Of a DNA stretch of 61,314 bases, positions 8,486-16,612 are shown one piece after another. Within the stretch, counting starts at the first letter, position 1, and the number at the start of each line of letters is the position of its first letter. The notes below the pieces were generated by a model. The model saw nothing but the letters and a program-made list of their open reading frames with translations, was not told where the DNA came from and made no database searches. The stretch is from Bacillota bacterium (lineage in GTDB: Bacteria > Bacillota > Clostridia > Lachnospirales > Lachnospiraceae). The position numbers were made by a program, and so were the translations under genes. The stretch covers positions 1 through 61,314 of the forward strand of contig JAEYPA010000096.1 in assembly GCA_023411225.1 (NCBI GenBank), written 5' to 3'.

Positions 8486-9810
8486 TACTCATTATCCTTT
8501 CTTTCTCTTATAATGAATTTAAGAGAGGTTCCAGAAAATCCGAAGGCCTCACGTATTTTATTTTCAATATACCTGGTATAAGAATAATGCATCAGTTTTT
8601 TGTCATTTACAAAAATAACAAAGGTTGGTGGTTTAACAGCAACCTGAGTAATATAATAAAGCTTTAATCTTCTGCCTTTGTCTGAAGGTGGTTGCTGCAT
8701 AGAGGTTGCTTCCATAAGAATCTCATTTAACACACCTGTTGCTACGCGTAGATTCTGATTTTGAATCACCATTTCAATGCTATCAAACATCTTCACCATT
8801 CGCTGTCCAGTTTTAGCAGAGATAAATAAAATCTCAGCGTATGGACAAAATGATAAGACATCTCTTATATCCTCAGTATATTTATATATGGTTTTATCAT
8901 TTTTCTCAATAGCATCCCATTTGTTTACTACAATAATAATTCCTTTACCACGTTCATGGGCTATTCCCGCAATCTTGGCATCTTGTTCGGTAACACCTTC
9001 CTCTGCATCAATCACCACCATAACTACGTCGGCACGTTCGACAGCGGTAACAGTTCGGATAATACTGAATCGTTCAATATCCTCTTTGATTTTGCTCTTT
9101 CTGCGAAGACCAGCTGTATCAATAAAGACGTATTCTTTGTCATTCCACATAATGGAAGTATCAATGGCGTCTCGTGTAGTTCCTGCAATATCAGATACAA
9201 TAACACGGTCTTCTCCTAACAGTTTGTTAATAATAGAGGATTTACCTACATTAGGCTTGCCAACGATTGCTACTCTAGGTCTCTCGTCTTCTTCCTCGCT
9301 AGTATCATGTTCATTAAAATGATTGACTACTTCATCAAGCATATCTCCAAGTCCTAACTTAGAGGAAGCACTGACGGGCTGAGGATCTCCAATACCTAGA
9401 TTGTAAAATTCATATACATCTGGCATGAATTTGTCGAAATTATCGACCTTGTTCACTACAAGTACAACCGGTTTGTGAGATTTGCGAAGCATATCCGCTA
9501 CTCTAAAGTCAGCATCTACTAAACCTTGTCTTACATCCACTACAAAAATAATAACATCTGCAGTCTCTATAGCAATTTCTGCCTGGCGTCTCATATGGGA
9601 TAGGATCAGATCTGTACTTTCCGGTTCGATACCACCGGTATCGATCATTGTAAACTGATGGTTAAGCCAGCTTACATCGGCGTAAATACGATCTCTTGTA
9701 ACACCGGGAGTGTCTTTCACGATGGAAATCTTATCACCGGCTAACGTATTAAATAACGTGGACTTTCCTACATTGGGTCGTCCAACGATAGCTACTATGG
9801 GTCTACTCAT
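8485..9810 (-). CDS. der: ribosome-assembly GTPase Der (EngA)
   Basis: Der is an essential GTPase with two tandem G domains that helps mature the 50S subunit. The 441-residue protein has P-loops at residues 10-18 (GRPNVGKST) and 184-192 (GKPNVGKSS). Each is followed by its DTGG or DTAG and NKVD or NKWD elements, and the end is a KH-like domain. It starts at ATG with GGAG upstream. It lies between the DUF512 radical-SAM gene (10 bases upstream) and plsY, an arrangement common in Clostridia. Confidence 0.97.
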   Translation of the reverse strand: MSRPIVAIVGRPNVGKSTLFNTLAGDKISIVKDTPGVTRDRIYADVSWLNHQFTMIDTGGIEPESTDLILSHMRRQAEIAIETADVIIFVVDVRQGLVDADFRVADMLRKSHKPVVLVVNKVDNFDKFMPDVYEFYNLGIGDPQPVSASSKLGLGDMLDEVVNHFNEHDTSEEEDERPRVAIVGKPNVGKSSIINKLLGEDRVIVSDIAGTTRDAIDTSIMWNDKEYVFIDTAGLRRKSKIKEDIERFSIIRTVTAVERADVVMVVIDAEEGVTEQDAKIAGIAHERGKGIIIVVNKWDAIEKNDKTIYKYTEDIRDVLSFCPYAEILFISAKTGQRMVKMFDSIEMVIQNQNLRVATGVLNEILMEATSMQQPPSDKGRRLKLYYITQVAVKPPTFVIFVNDKKLMHYSYTRYIENKIREAFGFSGTSLKFIIRERKDNE

Positions 9811-9820
9811 TTTTTTCTCC

Positions 9821-11152
9821 TTATTTGTTGCTTATTATGGTATCAACAAAAGACTTTCCGTCTGATTGTACAATACGAATTGGTGTTTGTAAAGCGTTTT
9901 GGATATCATTTACCGTAATATCATCTAACAAAACTTCTTCTCCACTACGTAGTAATACATTAGGGAGCATGAGATAATCTCCTAAGGGCTTTCCTTTTAA
10001 CTGGTCAATGATATCTTGTCCAGTTAATAATCCAGTAACAGTAATCTCAGGACCATAGAAATGATTCTCAATGCAGTATAGGTTTGTTTCAACCTGTGGG
10101 AAACGTTGATTGATCTCACCAATTAATTCTTTCATCAGGCTGTATGCTAATACACCAGTGATAAGTGATACTTTATGAGGTTCAGGTTTATTATTAAGAG
10201 TTTCTAGATATTCTTCTACCTCATCCCTAAAGGAACGCATGATACCAACACCATTTTCTATCTGTCCATAGCCTTCATAATAATCGGCAGTTGGTATGGC
10301 ATACCCAGCTCTAATATACCATTCATCAGAGGCAAACACAAATCTGGTACCATATTTTTTTAAAAATTTATTCTGCCAGCCATGAATTTGATCTAAAACC
10401 TCAGCTGCATCCTTCTTTGTAAAGGACTCCAGTTCTGTTAAGCCTTCTCGGTACTTGGTCTTACCAAGAGGAACAACGGAAAGGCTCTGCATAAAAGGAA
10501 GCATCTCAGAAAGCTCCCTTATAGAACGATCTAGTTCTTCTTTATCATTCCAGTTCTTGCATAGTACAATTTGACTGTTCATGGTGATTTTGTTGTCATA
10601 AAGCATCTTGATTTTCTCAAGAGCATCCCCAGCAAAACGATTATTTAACATCTTTTTACGAAGTTCAGGGTTTGTAGTATGCACAGAAATATTCACCGGT
10701 TCAAGTTTATACCGAATAATCCGCTGGATGTCCTCTGTCTTCATGTTTGTTAAGGTGATGTAATTACCTTGAAGAAAGGAAAGTCTTGCATCATCATCCT
10801 TAAAATAAATGGTTTCCCTCATTCCTTTTGGGTTCTGATCAATAAAGCAAAAGATACATTTATTTTTACAGGAGCGATAGTTATCCATGAGACTCTCGTT
10901 AAACACAATGCCTAGGTCCTGTTCATAATCTTTCTCAATCTCTAGTTCCCATTCCTCATTATTTGGTTTTTGGATTAACACTGTTAGATAGTCATCATTT
11001 ATAAGATAATGATAGTCGAATACATCCTTAATGACCTGATTGTTTATCTTAAGTAGTAAGTCTCCCGGTTCAATCTCCAATTCTTCTGCAATACTACCGG
11101 GTTCCACTTTATCTATAATATGGCCAATTAACGGCTTTCTTTGTCCTTCCAT
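9821..11152 (-). CDS. PDZ-radical SAM-DUF512 protein of unknown function
   Basis: This 443-residue protein combines an N-terminal PDZ domain (about residues 8-60), a radical-SAM core with a CxxxCxxC iron-sulfur motif (Cys95, Cys99, Cys102) and a C-terminal DUF512 domain. The family is widespread in Firmicutes and usually sits beside der, but its substrate is not known. Radical SAM chemistry implies 5'-deoxyadenosyl-radical formation from S-adenosylmethionine. The PDZ domain suggests binding of a peptide or C-terminus. The ATG follows GGAGG, and the gene is only 15 bases downstream of pgeF. A role in ribosome or RNA modification is a guess from context. Confidence 0.9.
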   Translation of the reverse strand: MEGQRKPLIGHIIDKVEPGSIAEELEIEPGDLLLKINNQVIKDVFDYHYLINDDYLTVLIQKPNNEEWELEIEKDYEQDLGIVFNESLMDNYRSCKNKCIFCFIDQNPKGMRETIYFKDDDARLSFLQGNYITLTNMKTEDIQRIIRYKLEPVNISVHTTNPELRKKMLNNRFAGDALEKIKMLYDNKITMNSQIVLCKNWNDKEELDRSIRELSEMLPFMQSLSVVPLGKTKYREGLTELESFTKKDAAEVLDQIHGWQNKFLKKYGTRFVFASDEWYIRAGYAIPTADYYEGYGQIENGVGIMRSFRDEVEEYLETLNNKPEPHKVSLITGVLAYSLMKELIGEINQRFPQVETNLYCIENHFYGPEITVTGLLTGQDIIDQLKGKPLGDYLMLPNVLLRSGEEVLLDDITVNDIQNALQTPIRIVQSDGKSFVDTIISNK

Positions 11153-11167
11153 ATTTGTACCTCCAGG

Positions 11168-12103
11168 TTACTCTTCTAACTTGTCAGATAGAGAGAGAAA
11201 TGCAGCCAAGTTTCCTCTTTTACCACCGCTTGCCCTATGTGAAAATAACAGTTTTGGGTTACAACAGGTGCAAAGGTTACTATTCACGATATGTTCCGCT
11301 TTTACACCAGCCTCTAATAGAATCTCCTTATTAGTCATCCATAAGTCCAGCTGGTATTTTTGATTGCTCTTTTTATATAAGATTTTTTCTATTATTTTGT
11401 TAGAAAAGACTTTCTTAAATTCATTTGCTACATCTTCACTGATTTCGTAGCAGTCAAAACAGATAGAGGGGCCGATAGCACAGACTAAATCCTCTGGATT
11501 TGTTCCGAAGGCCGTTTGCATGCCTTCCACGGTTTTTTTGCCGATTTTATTCACAGTACCTTTCCAACCGGAATGGCTAAGTCCAATCGCCTTATGGACA
11601 GGGTCCACAAAGTAGAGAGGAACACAGTCAGCATATGAGGTAACTAAAGTTACTCCTACTACATTGGTAATCAAGCCATCAATTCCAGTTAGATACTTTT
11701 CATAACAGTCCGTAATTGAGGGATCTCCTTGGGTAACTAGATGAATTCTGGTATCATGAACCTGATCTGAAAAAACAAGAGAGGTATCGCCCAAATCCAT
11801 AGCACTTACAAGACGCACATAATTAGTCTTAACGTTTTCAACCTCATCACCTCTGGAAAAACTTAAGTTTAAAGAGGTAAAATCACCTTTACTTACACCT
11901 CCTAGGCGTGTGGAAAAACCATGTTTAATAAATGAAAAACGTTTTAATTCGGGAAAATATAAATAAGGGGTTGAAGACTCAATGTTAAGTTGAATCCCTT
12001 GGTTGTCATTATTATACGATATATTATGAACAGAATTATGGTACTTATAAGTAAGTTGGTCCTTACTTAAGTCGAATAATTCTTTTGGGTTATATTCGGT
12101 CAT
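11168..12103 (-). CDS. pgeF: peptidoglycan editing factor PgeF (YfiH/laccase-domain)
   Basis: The 311-residue protein belongs to the YfiH/YlmD family. Members are purine nucleoside phosphorylase- or laccase-like zinc/copper proteins, reported in E. coli to remove misincorporated amino acids from peptidoglycan precursors. The three metal ligands are placed as in the family: His116 (DQVH), Cys160 (ADC) and His177 (SHSGW). The frame is open for 86 more codons upstream, but that part overlaps yraN. The ATG at 12103 is preceded by a strong AGGAGGAG site, so I start it there. Family is secure; the in vivo substrate is less so. Confidence 0.92.
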   Translation of the reverse strand: MTEYNPKELFDLSKDQLTYKYHNSVHNISYNNDNQGIQLNIESSTPYLYFPELKRFSFIKHGFSTRLGGVSKGDFTSLNLSFSRGDEVENVKTNYVRLVSAMDLGDTSLVFSDQVHDTRIHLVTQGDPSITDCYEKYLTGIDGLITNVVGVTLVTSYADCVPLYFVDPVHKAIGLSHSGWKGTVNKIGKKTVEGMQTAFGTNPEDLVCAIGPSICFDCYEISEDVANEFKKVFSNKIIEKILYKKSNQKYQLDLWMTNKEILLEAGVKAEHIVNSNLCTCCNPKLLFSHRASGGKRGNLAAFLSLSDKLEE

Positions 12104-12149
12104 ATATGAACTCCTCCTGATTATGTCAATATTCTGTACTATAGTTGTA

Positions 12150-12512
12150 TCAATAGTTCCCTGATATGTCAAAGGCATTTTTATACAGAGTAATGGTTTC
12201 GTCCAGGATAACAATAACATCAAAACGACATGGAGTATCAAATGATATTCCATGTCTATACAAGTAGTATTTTGCAGCATTAATAATAGAGTGTTGTTTT
12301 CTGAGAGTGACAGCTTCTTCAGGAAGTCCTTTCTTTGTAGAGGTTCTAAATTTAACCTCAATAAAGACTAGATAGTTTTGATCCAAAGCTATGATATCAA
12401 TCTCCCCACGACGGGTAAAGTAATTACGTTCTAAGATGATATACTTGTGCTCAATTAGATAGTTTATCGCATGGGTTTCTTTGTCTGATCCTATGACTCG
12501 CTTATTATACAT
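12150..12512 (-). CDS. yraN: YraN/UPF0102 nuclease-fold protein
   Basis: This small 120-residue protein has the restriction-endonuclease-like fold signature of UPF0102: GEID near residue 36 and FIEVK about 14 residues later, forming an Asp...Glu-x-Lys metal site. Family members are thought to act in DNA processing but no firm function is known. The ATG follows AAGGAG. It lies between pgeF and the FlhB-like gene, close to rnhB, which is a typical neighbour in Firmicutes. Confidence 0.9.
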   Translation of the reverse strand: MYNKRVIGSDKETHAINYLIEHKYIILERNYFTRRGEIDIIALDQNYLVFIEVKFRTSTKKGLPEEAVTLRKQHSIINAAKYYLYRHGISFDTPCRFDVIVILDETITLYKNAFDISGNY

Positions 12513-12580
12513 AACTTCTCCTTGTTCTCACTATGTTATAGTTTCTAAGGGTGTTTTACCATAAGGATTCATCCAATACG

Positions 12581-12895
12581 TTAAGTTAGTTTCTTGTTGG
12601 AAGCAATTTTATGCTTTAATTGATCCATATTATCAACATAAACTAAAATCTCAGCTACTACCTCATAAAGTTCTTTTGGAATATAGTCTCCGATCTCCAA
12701 TTTACTTAAGGTGGCTGTTAAAGGGGCATCCTTATGGATTGGAATCTCTTCTTCTTTAGCAACCTCTAGGATTCGTTCTGCTACATGTCCTTTTCCTGAG
12801 GCTATAATCTTTGGAGCTTCATCCCCTACATCATATTGAAGGGCAACCGCAGTCTTCTGTTTAAATTTTTTACTTAGATTTTGTTTAAGGTTCAT
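12581..12895 (-). CDS. orphan FlhB/EscU C-terminal domain protein (YlqH-like)
   Basis: The 104 residues match only the cytoplasmic C-terminal domain of the flagellar and type III export switch protein FlhB, with no membrane part. Residues about 15-92 follow the FlhB_C pattern (AVALQYD, APKIIASG, PLTATL, GDYIPKELYEVVAEIL). The NPTH autocleavage motif that should come just before AVALQYD is absent; the sequence there reads KQKT. Stand-alone FlhB-like proteins (YlqH in Bacillus, FlhX elsewhere) exist beside rnhB, as here, so synteny supports the call. Function is unclear. A GGGGG-type site precedes the ATG. Confidence 0.88.
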   Translation of the reverse strand: MNLKQNLSKKFKQKTAVALQYDVGDEAPKIIASGKGHVAERILEVAKEEEIPIHKDAPLTATLSKLEIGDYIPKELYEVVAEILVYVDNMDQLKHKIASNKKLT

Positions 12896-12921
12896 TGTAA
12901 TCCCCCTTTACTTTAAAGTGC

Positions 12922-13677
12922 TTACAAAAAGTTCTTTATAAATGTAGTTCGGTGGATAGGGCAAGGACCATATTTCTTAAGGGCTGCAATATGTTCTGCA
13001 CTGCCATAGCCCTTGTTTTTAGCAAAACCATACTCTGGATATAACTTGTCATATTCCATCATCATATGGTCTCGTTCTACTTTTGCCACAATGCTTGCAG
13101 CAGCAATGCTGATACTTTTTGCATCCCCTTTAATAATCTTTACCTGTTGCATAGTCAGCTCAGGGATAACTACTGCATCATTTAACAGAACATCTGGAGT
13201 ATACTTTAGTCCCCTTACAGCAGCTTGCATAGCTTTGTAAGTAGCCTGTAGAATGTTTATCTCATCAATGACAGAAGGTGGAATTATCCCAATCTGATAA
13301 TCAATAGCCTGTTCTTTAATAATCACTGCTAACTCTTCACGTTTAGTCTCGGATAGCTTTTTAGAATCATTAAGGTATAAAATGTCTTTGTTTTTATCTA
13401 AAATGACGGCTCCAGCCACTACAGGGCCTGCTAAAGGTCCTCTTCCAACTTCATCAATACCACAGATATAGTTAGCATTTGAATACTGCTTTTCATAGTA
13501 CTTCATTTCTTCAATACGTTGCAGTTCTTTAAGAAGTTTTTGTTCTTCCTTCTCGTATTTTTCAACAAGTTTTTTGACTCCAGTTCTAGAGTCATTTTTT
13601 AAATCAGCCAGTAAGACCTTTTGCTCCTCTTTGGAAGCTTCCATTAACTTAAGCTTTATTGTCGATAAACTTTTCAT
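12922..13677 (-). CDS. rnhB: ribonuclease HII
   Basis: RNase HII removes RNA from RNA/DNA hybrids, including single ribonucleotides in DNA. The protein has 251 residues, with the signature IDEVGRGPLAGP at about 74-85 holding catalytic Asp75 and Glu76. The second Asp lies in the LLNDAVV segment, and the C-terminal HRxxFIKN-like element is present. The first 60 residues form an N-terminal helical extension typical of Firmicutes RNase HII. The gene lies 11 bases downstream of a signal peptidase gene. Confidence 0.96.
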   Translation of the reverse strand: MKSLSTIKLKLMEASKEEQKVLLADLKNDSRTGVKKLVEKYEKEEQKLLKELQRIEEMKYYEKQYSNANYICGIDEVGRGPLAGPVVAGAVILDKNKDILYLNDSKKLSETKREELAVIIKEQAIDYQIGIIPPSVIDEINILQATYKAMQAAVRGLKYTPDVLLNDAVVIPELTMQQVKIIKGDAKSISIAAASIVAKVERDHMMMEYDKLYPEYGFAKNKGYGSAEHIAALKKYGPCPIHRTTFIKNFL

Positions 13678-13688
13678 GATAACATCCT

Positions 13689-14483
13689 TTATTCTACAGT
13701 TCCAAATTTGCTAAATGGATAGAATCTAAGCAGAACCTTTCCTAGTATTTTATCTCGTTTAATTAGACCAACGCTGCTTAAGCGGCTATCTGAGCTGTTA
13801 TTTCTGTTATCCCCTAATACAAAGTACTCATCGTCTCCTAAGGTAATTGGATCCTTAGCTAATCCAGGATCATTTATGGTAGCATTACCGTAATTTTCAT
13901 TTACCACATTGCCATCGACCAAAATGGCCCCATCTACAATCTGAACAGTTTGATTTGGACAAGCAATTACTCTCTTTATGTATTTTTCGGCATCTGTGTG
14001 CTGAAATACAATAATATCGAACTGCTTTGGGTCAGAAAATTGGTAGGTTATTCGATTTATAAAAAGATATTCTCCATCATGAAGCGTCGTTTCCATGGAA
14101 TGACCAATCACCTTTGTGTGAGTAATAACAAAAGTAGACATTAAAAAGACTATACCAACAGATATAACCACACATATAAGTAATTCCATTAGAAAAGAAA
14201 AAATAGACTTTGTTGTGGATTGGGGATATTTGGTGATGGAAACCGGGTTTTCTATTGTTATAGCTGGAGTACGTTCAAGGGTAAGAGCTTTAGTGTCCAA
14301 TATATTCTCAAAGGTTTCATAGTCTTTGGCAATAGATTTATCAGTATTACCCACCCATTTGATATACTCTTTTAAATTTGGATAATTATTAGAATCGAAC
14401 AGAAAATGATTATTATCTGATTCATAATATTTGATTTCTTTACAAAAGTTTAAGCTGTCTTCTACTACTTCTCTGTTCTTCAT
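13689..14483 (-). CDS. lepB: signal peptidase I with a long N-terminal extension
   Basis: This 264-residue signal peptidase I cuts signal peptides from exported proteins. The catalytic dyad is intact: Ser129 in GHSM and Lys170 in YIKRV. A single transmembrane helix is at about residues 98-120. The GDNRNNSSDSR box typical of the family follows near the C-terminus. About 92 residues before the helix form an unusual hydrophilic, probably cytoplasmic, extension with no domain I recognise. The ATG follows GAGGTG. A second lepB lies just beyond rbgA; that one has a changed dyad. Confidence 0.94.
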   Translation of the reverse strand: MKNREVVEDSLNFCKEIKYYESDNNHFLFDSNNYPNLKEYIKWVGNTDKSIAKDYETFENILDTKALTLERTPAITIENPVSITKYPQSTTKSIFSFLMELLICVVISVGIVFLMSTFVITHTKVIGHSMETTLHDGEYLFINRITYQFSDPKQFDIIVFQHTDAEKYIKRVIACPNQTVQIVDGAILVDGNVVNENYGNATINDPGLAKDPITLGDDEYFVLGDNRNNSSDSRLSSVGLIKRDKILGKVLLRFYPFSKFGTVE

Positions 14484-14542
14484 ATTAACACCTCATAGAT
14501 TCAAACATTTCTTTATTCAGCACTGGTTATTTACTCATGGAC

Positions 14543-15397
14543 TTAAAGGGTCTCCATTGGAGGAGTTTCCAATGTGATTCTTCCTAACTTGCCACTTCTA
14601 AATTCATCAATTAAAATATTAGAAGCTTTATCTAAATCTAATTCGTTACCCTTTAAACGACAACCACGTTTCTCAGCAATTGCCTGAAGTGTGGAAAGAG
14701 TATCAGAAGAAGTTTCAATTCCATATCGAGTTTCTAATAATCCCGGATAGGTAATGTTAATAAACTTAATGAATTCATATGCCAGGTCAGTGGATGGAAT
14801 CAAATCATCCTTAATGGAACCGATAAAAGCTAATCTTAGGCCAACCTTCTGATCTTCAAATTTAGGCCATAGAATACCCGGGGTATCCAGTAGTTCCACA
14901 TTTTTATTTAAACGAATCCATTGCTTGCCTTTGGTGACACCCGGCTTATTTCCAGTTTTGGTACAAGCTTTTCCAGCAAAACTATTGATAAAAGTGGATT
15001 TTCCGACATTAGGAATACCCACAATCATTGCTCTTACCGGACGGTTTAGGATCCCTTTTCTACGATCGCGTTCTATCTTCTCCTTACAGGCCTGCATAAC
15101 AGTATCCTGTACAGATTTTACACCATTTCCGTTTCTGGAATTAACCTTAACAACAAAAAAACCTTTCGCTTCAAACCATTGCTGCCATGCTTTTGTCTGA
15201 GTTTCATCTGCTAAATCAGATTTGTTCAGTAGGACTACTCTAGATTTATTCTGTGCTAACTGGTCAATGTCCGGATTCTTACTACTAAGTGGAATTCTTG
15301 CATCCACAAGTTCAATTACAACATCTATAAGCTTGATATCTTCCTGCATCTGACGTTTGGCTTTGGTCATATGGCCAGGATACCATTGAAAATGCAT
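14543..15397 (-). CDS. rbgA: ribosome biogenesis GTPase RbgA (YlqF)
   Basis: RbgA is a circularly permuted GTPase needed for late assembly of the 50S subunit. The 284-residue protein begins with the family's WYPGHMTKAKRQM stretch and then shows the permuted order of motifs: NKSD (G4) at about 78-81 comes before GIPNVGKST (G1) at about 127-135 and DTPG (G3) at about 174-177. It lies between the two signal-peptidase genes and near rplS, the same neighbourhood as in Bacillus (rplS-rbgA-rnhB). Confidence 0.96.
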   Translation of the reverse strand: MHFQWYPGHMTKAKRQMQEDIKLIDVVIELVDARIPLSSKNPDIDQLAQNKSRVVLLNKSDLADETQTKAWQQWFEAKGFFVVKVNSRNGNGVKSVQDTVMQACKEKIERDRRKGILNRPVRAMIVGIPNVGKSTFINSFAGKACTKTGNKPGVTKGKQWIRLNKNVELLDTPGILWPKFEDQKVGLRLAFIGSIKDDLIPSTDLAYEFIKFINITYPGLLETRYGIETSSDTLSTLQAIAEKRGCRLKGNELDLDKASNILIDEFRSGKLGRITLETPPMETL

Positions 15398-15416
15398 ATT
15401 ATTACCTCACTATTAT

Positions 15417-16043
15417 CTATTTATTATTTGGTTCTTTTGAAGCTTCTGGTGATGCTGTGACATCTGAAACCTGATTTAGAGAGCTAATAAAGCTAAAAGA
15501 ATTTATTCTTAAAAAGGCCTTACCAATAATCTCATTTTTTACTATGGTACCGATACTAGCAAAACGGCTGTCTACACTGTCGTTTCTATTATCTCCAAGA
15601 ACAAAATATTCATTATCCTCCAATTTATAAGGATTCTTAGCCAGGCCAGGATTTACAATATCCTCAACATTGATGGACTCTTCTAGCTCCTTATCCTCAA
15701 TATAGATATGACCATCTTTGATTTGAATGGTTTCTCCGGGCAAACCTACAATACGTCTGACGTTATAATAGTTATGCTCTTGCCCTTTCTGCTTAAATAC
15801 AATTACATCATTTCTTTTTGGAGACGTTACTCTATAAATTAGCTTATTTACAATTATAGAATCCCCAGCTTTTAAGGTAGGATTCATAGAATCTCCTACA
15901 ATACCAACTCGCTGAATACAAAAATGAACAAAGAGATAAGCAAGTAGTATTGTGGCTGCTATTTCCCCAGCCCATATTAATATTTTTAGTAATATCTTTT
16001 TAATTCCAGGCCATCGGCTCTCTCTATCAAAATCGAAGTCCAT
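15417..16043 (-). CDS. lepB: signal peptidase I homologue with Arg in place of the catalytic Lys
   Basis: The 208-residue protein has the signal peptidase I layout: one membrane helix (about 18-42), the catalytic-serine motif GDSM (Ser52) and the GDNRNDSVDSR box. At the general-base position the family has Lys-Arg before the V/I-I/V-G-L-P-G stretch, but here the sequence is VRRIVGLPG. Arg96 therefore stands where Lys is expected, and the codons read AGA CGT. The ATG at 16043 has GGAG 7 bases upstream; a TTG two codons earlier is less likely. Lachnospiraceae often carry several signal peptidases. Whether this one is active is open. Confidence 0.9.
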   Translation of the reverse strand: MDFDFDRESRWPGIKKILLKILIWAGEIAATILLAYLFVHFCIQRVGIVGDSMNPTLKAGDSIIVNKLIYRVTSPKRNDVIVFKQKGQEHNYYNVRRIVGLPGETIQIKDGHIYIEDKELEESINVEDIVNPGLAKNPYKLEDNEYFVLGDNRNDSVDSRFASIGTIVKNEIIGKAFLRINSFSFISSLNQVSDVTASPEASKEPNNK

Positions 16044-16113
16044 AAACAAACTCCTTCACTAATCTTGTTTTTTTAATTATAACATAGAGTAACTCGTTTG
16101 CTAAGAGAAACAT

Positions 16114-16146
16114 TTAAAAAAAGGGACAAATGAGAATTTGTCCCTT
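16114..16146 (-). terminator. intrinsic terminator of the ylxM-to-rplS operon
   Basis: A perfect 10-base stem (16121-16130 and 16137-16146, loop 6) is followed on the minus strand by TTTTT. It lies 40 bases past the rplS stop, so the following lepB probably needs its own promoter. A weak TTAGCA-N17-TATAAT candidate lies at 16076-16104. Confidence 0.85.
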
Positions 16147-16185
16147 GAGAATTCTTATATAACAAATAAGACTTCTAACTCAGAA

Positions 16186-16533
16186 TTATTTAACTAATTC
16201 TTTTACCTTAGCTGCTTTACCAGATCTTTGACGTAAGTAGTTAAGTTTTGCTCTTCTTACTTTACCATATCTAACAACTTCAATCTTTTCTACGATTGGA
16301 GAATGTAATGGCCAAGTCTTTTCAACGCCAATTCCGTTAGAATTCTTTCTTACAGTAAAAGTTTCTCTAGCGCCACCGTTTTGTCTCTTTAAAACAACGC
16401 CTTCAAAAATCTGAGTTCTTTCACGATTTCCTTCTTTTACTTTTGCATATACTTTAACAGTATCGCCTACATGAAAGCTTGCTACTTCATTCTTTAACTG
16501 AGCAGCTTCAATATTCTTAATAATTTCGTTCAT
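16186..16533 (-). CDS. rplS: 50S ribosomal protein L19
   Basis: L19 sits at the interface of the 30S and 50S subunits. The protein is 115 residues, the normal length, and contains the highly conserved core with RTQIFEGVV, RKNSNGIGVEKTWPL and a basic C-terminal tail. I start at the ATG at 16533 because GGAGG lies 8 bases upstream; a TTG/ATG 6 codons earlier would overlap that site. It is the last gene of the ylxM-ffh-rpsP-khpA-rimM-trmD-rplS operon. Confidence 0.97.
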   Translation of the reverse strand: MNEIIKNIEAAQLKNEVASFHVGDTVKVYAKVKEGNRERTQIFEGVVLKRQNGGARETFTVRKNSNGIGVEKTWPLHSPIVEKIEVVRYGKVRRAKLNYLRQRSGKAAKVKELVK

Positions 16534-16612
16534 TTGTGTGACCTCCTTCAAATTTGGATGTTCTTAATACGCTATAAGTAACAGAGGAACACCTTTTACT
16601 CTCACAACATTC

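Noticed and set aside
8777..9322. A 181-codon plus-strand open frame inside der
   Set aside because: It is antisense to the well-conserved second half of Der and encodes a low-complexity Ser/Thr/Ile-rich product with no recognisable motif. No ribosome-binding site or promoter supports it.
12104..12361. An 86-codon upstream extension of pgeF
   Set aside because: It overlaps yraN in another frame and would skip the strong AGGAGGAG site before the ATG at 12103. YfiH proteins normally start near this ATG.
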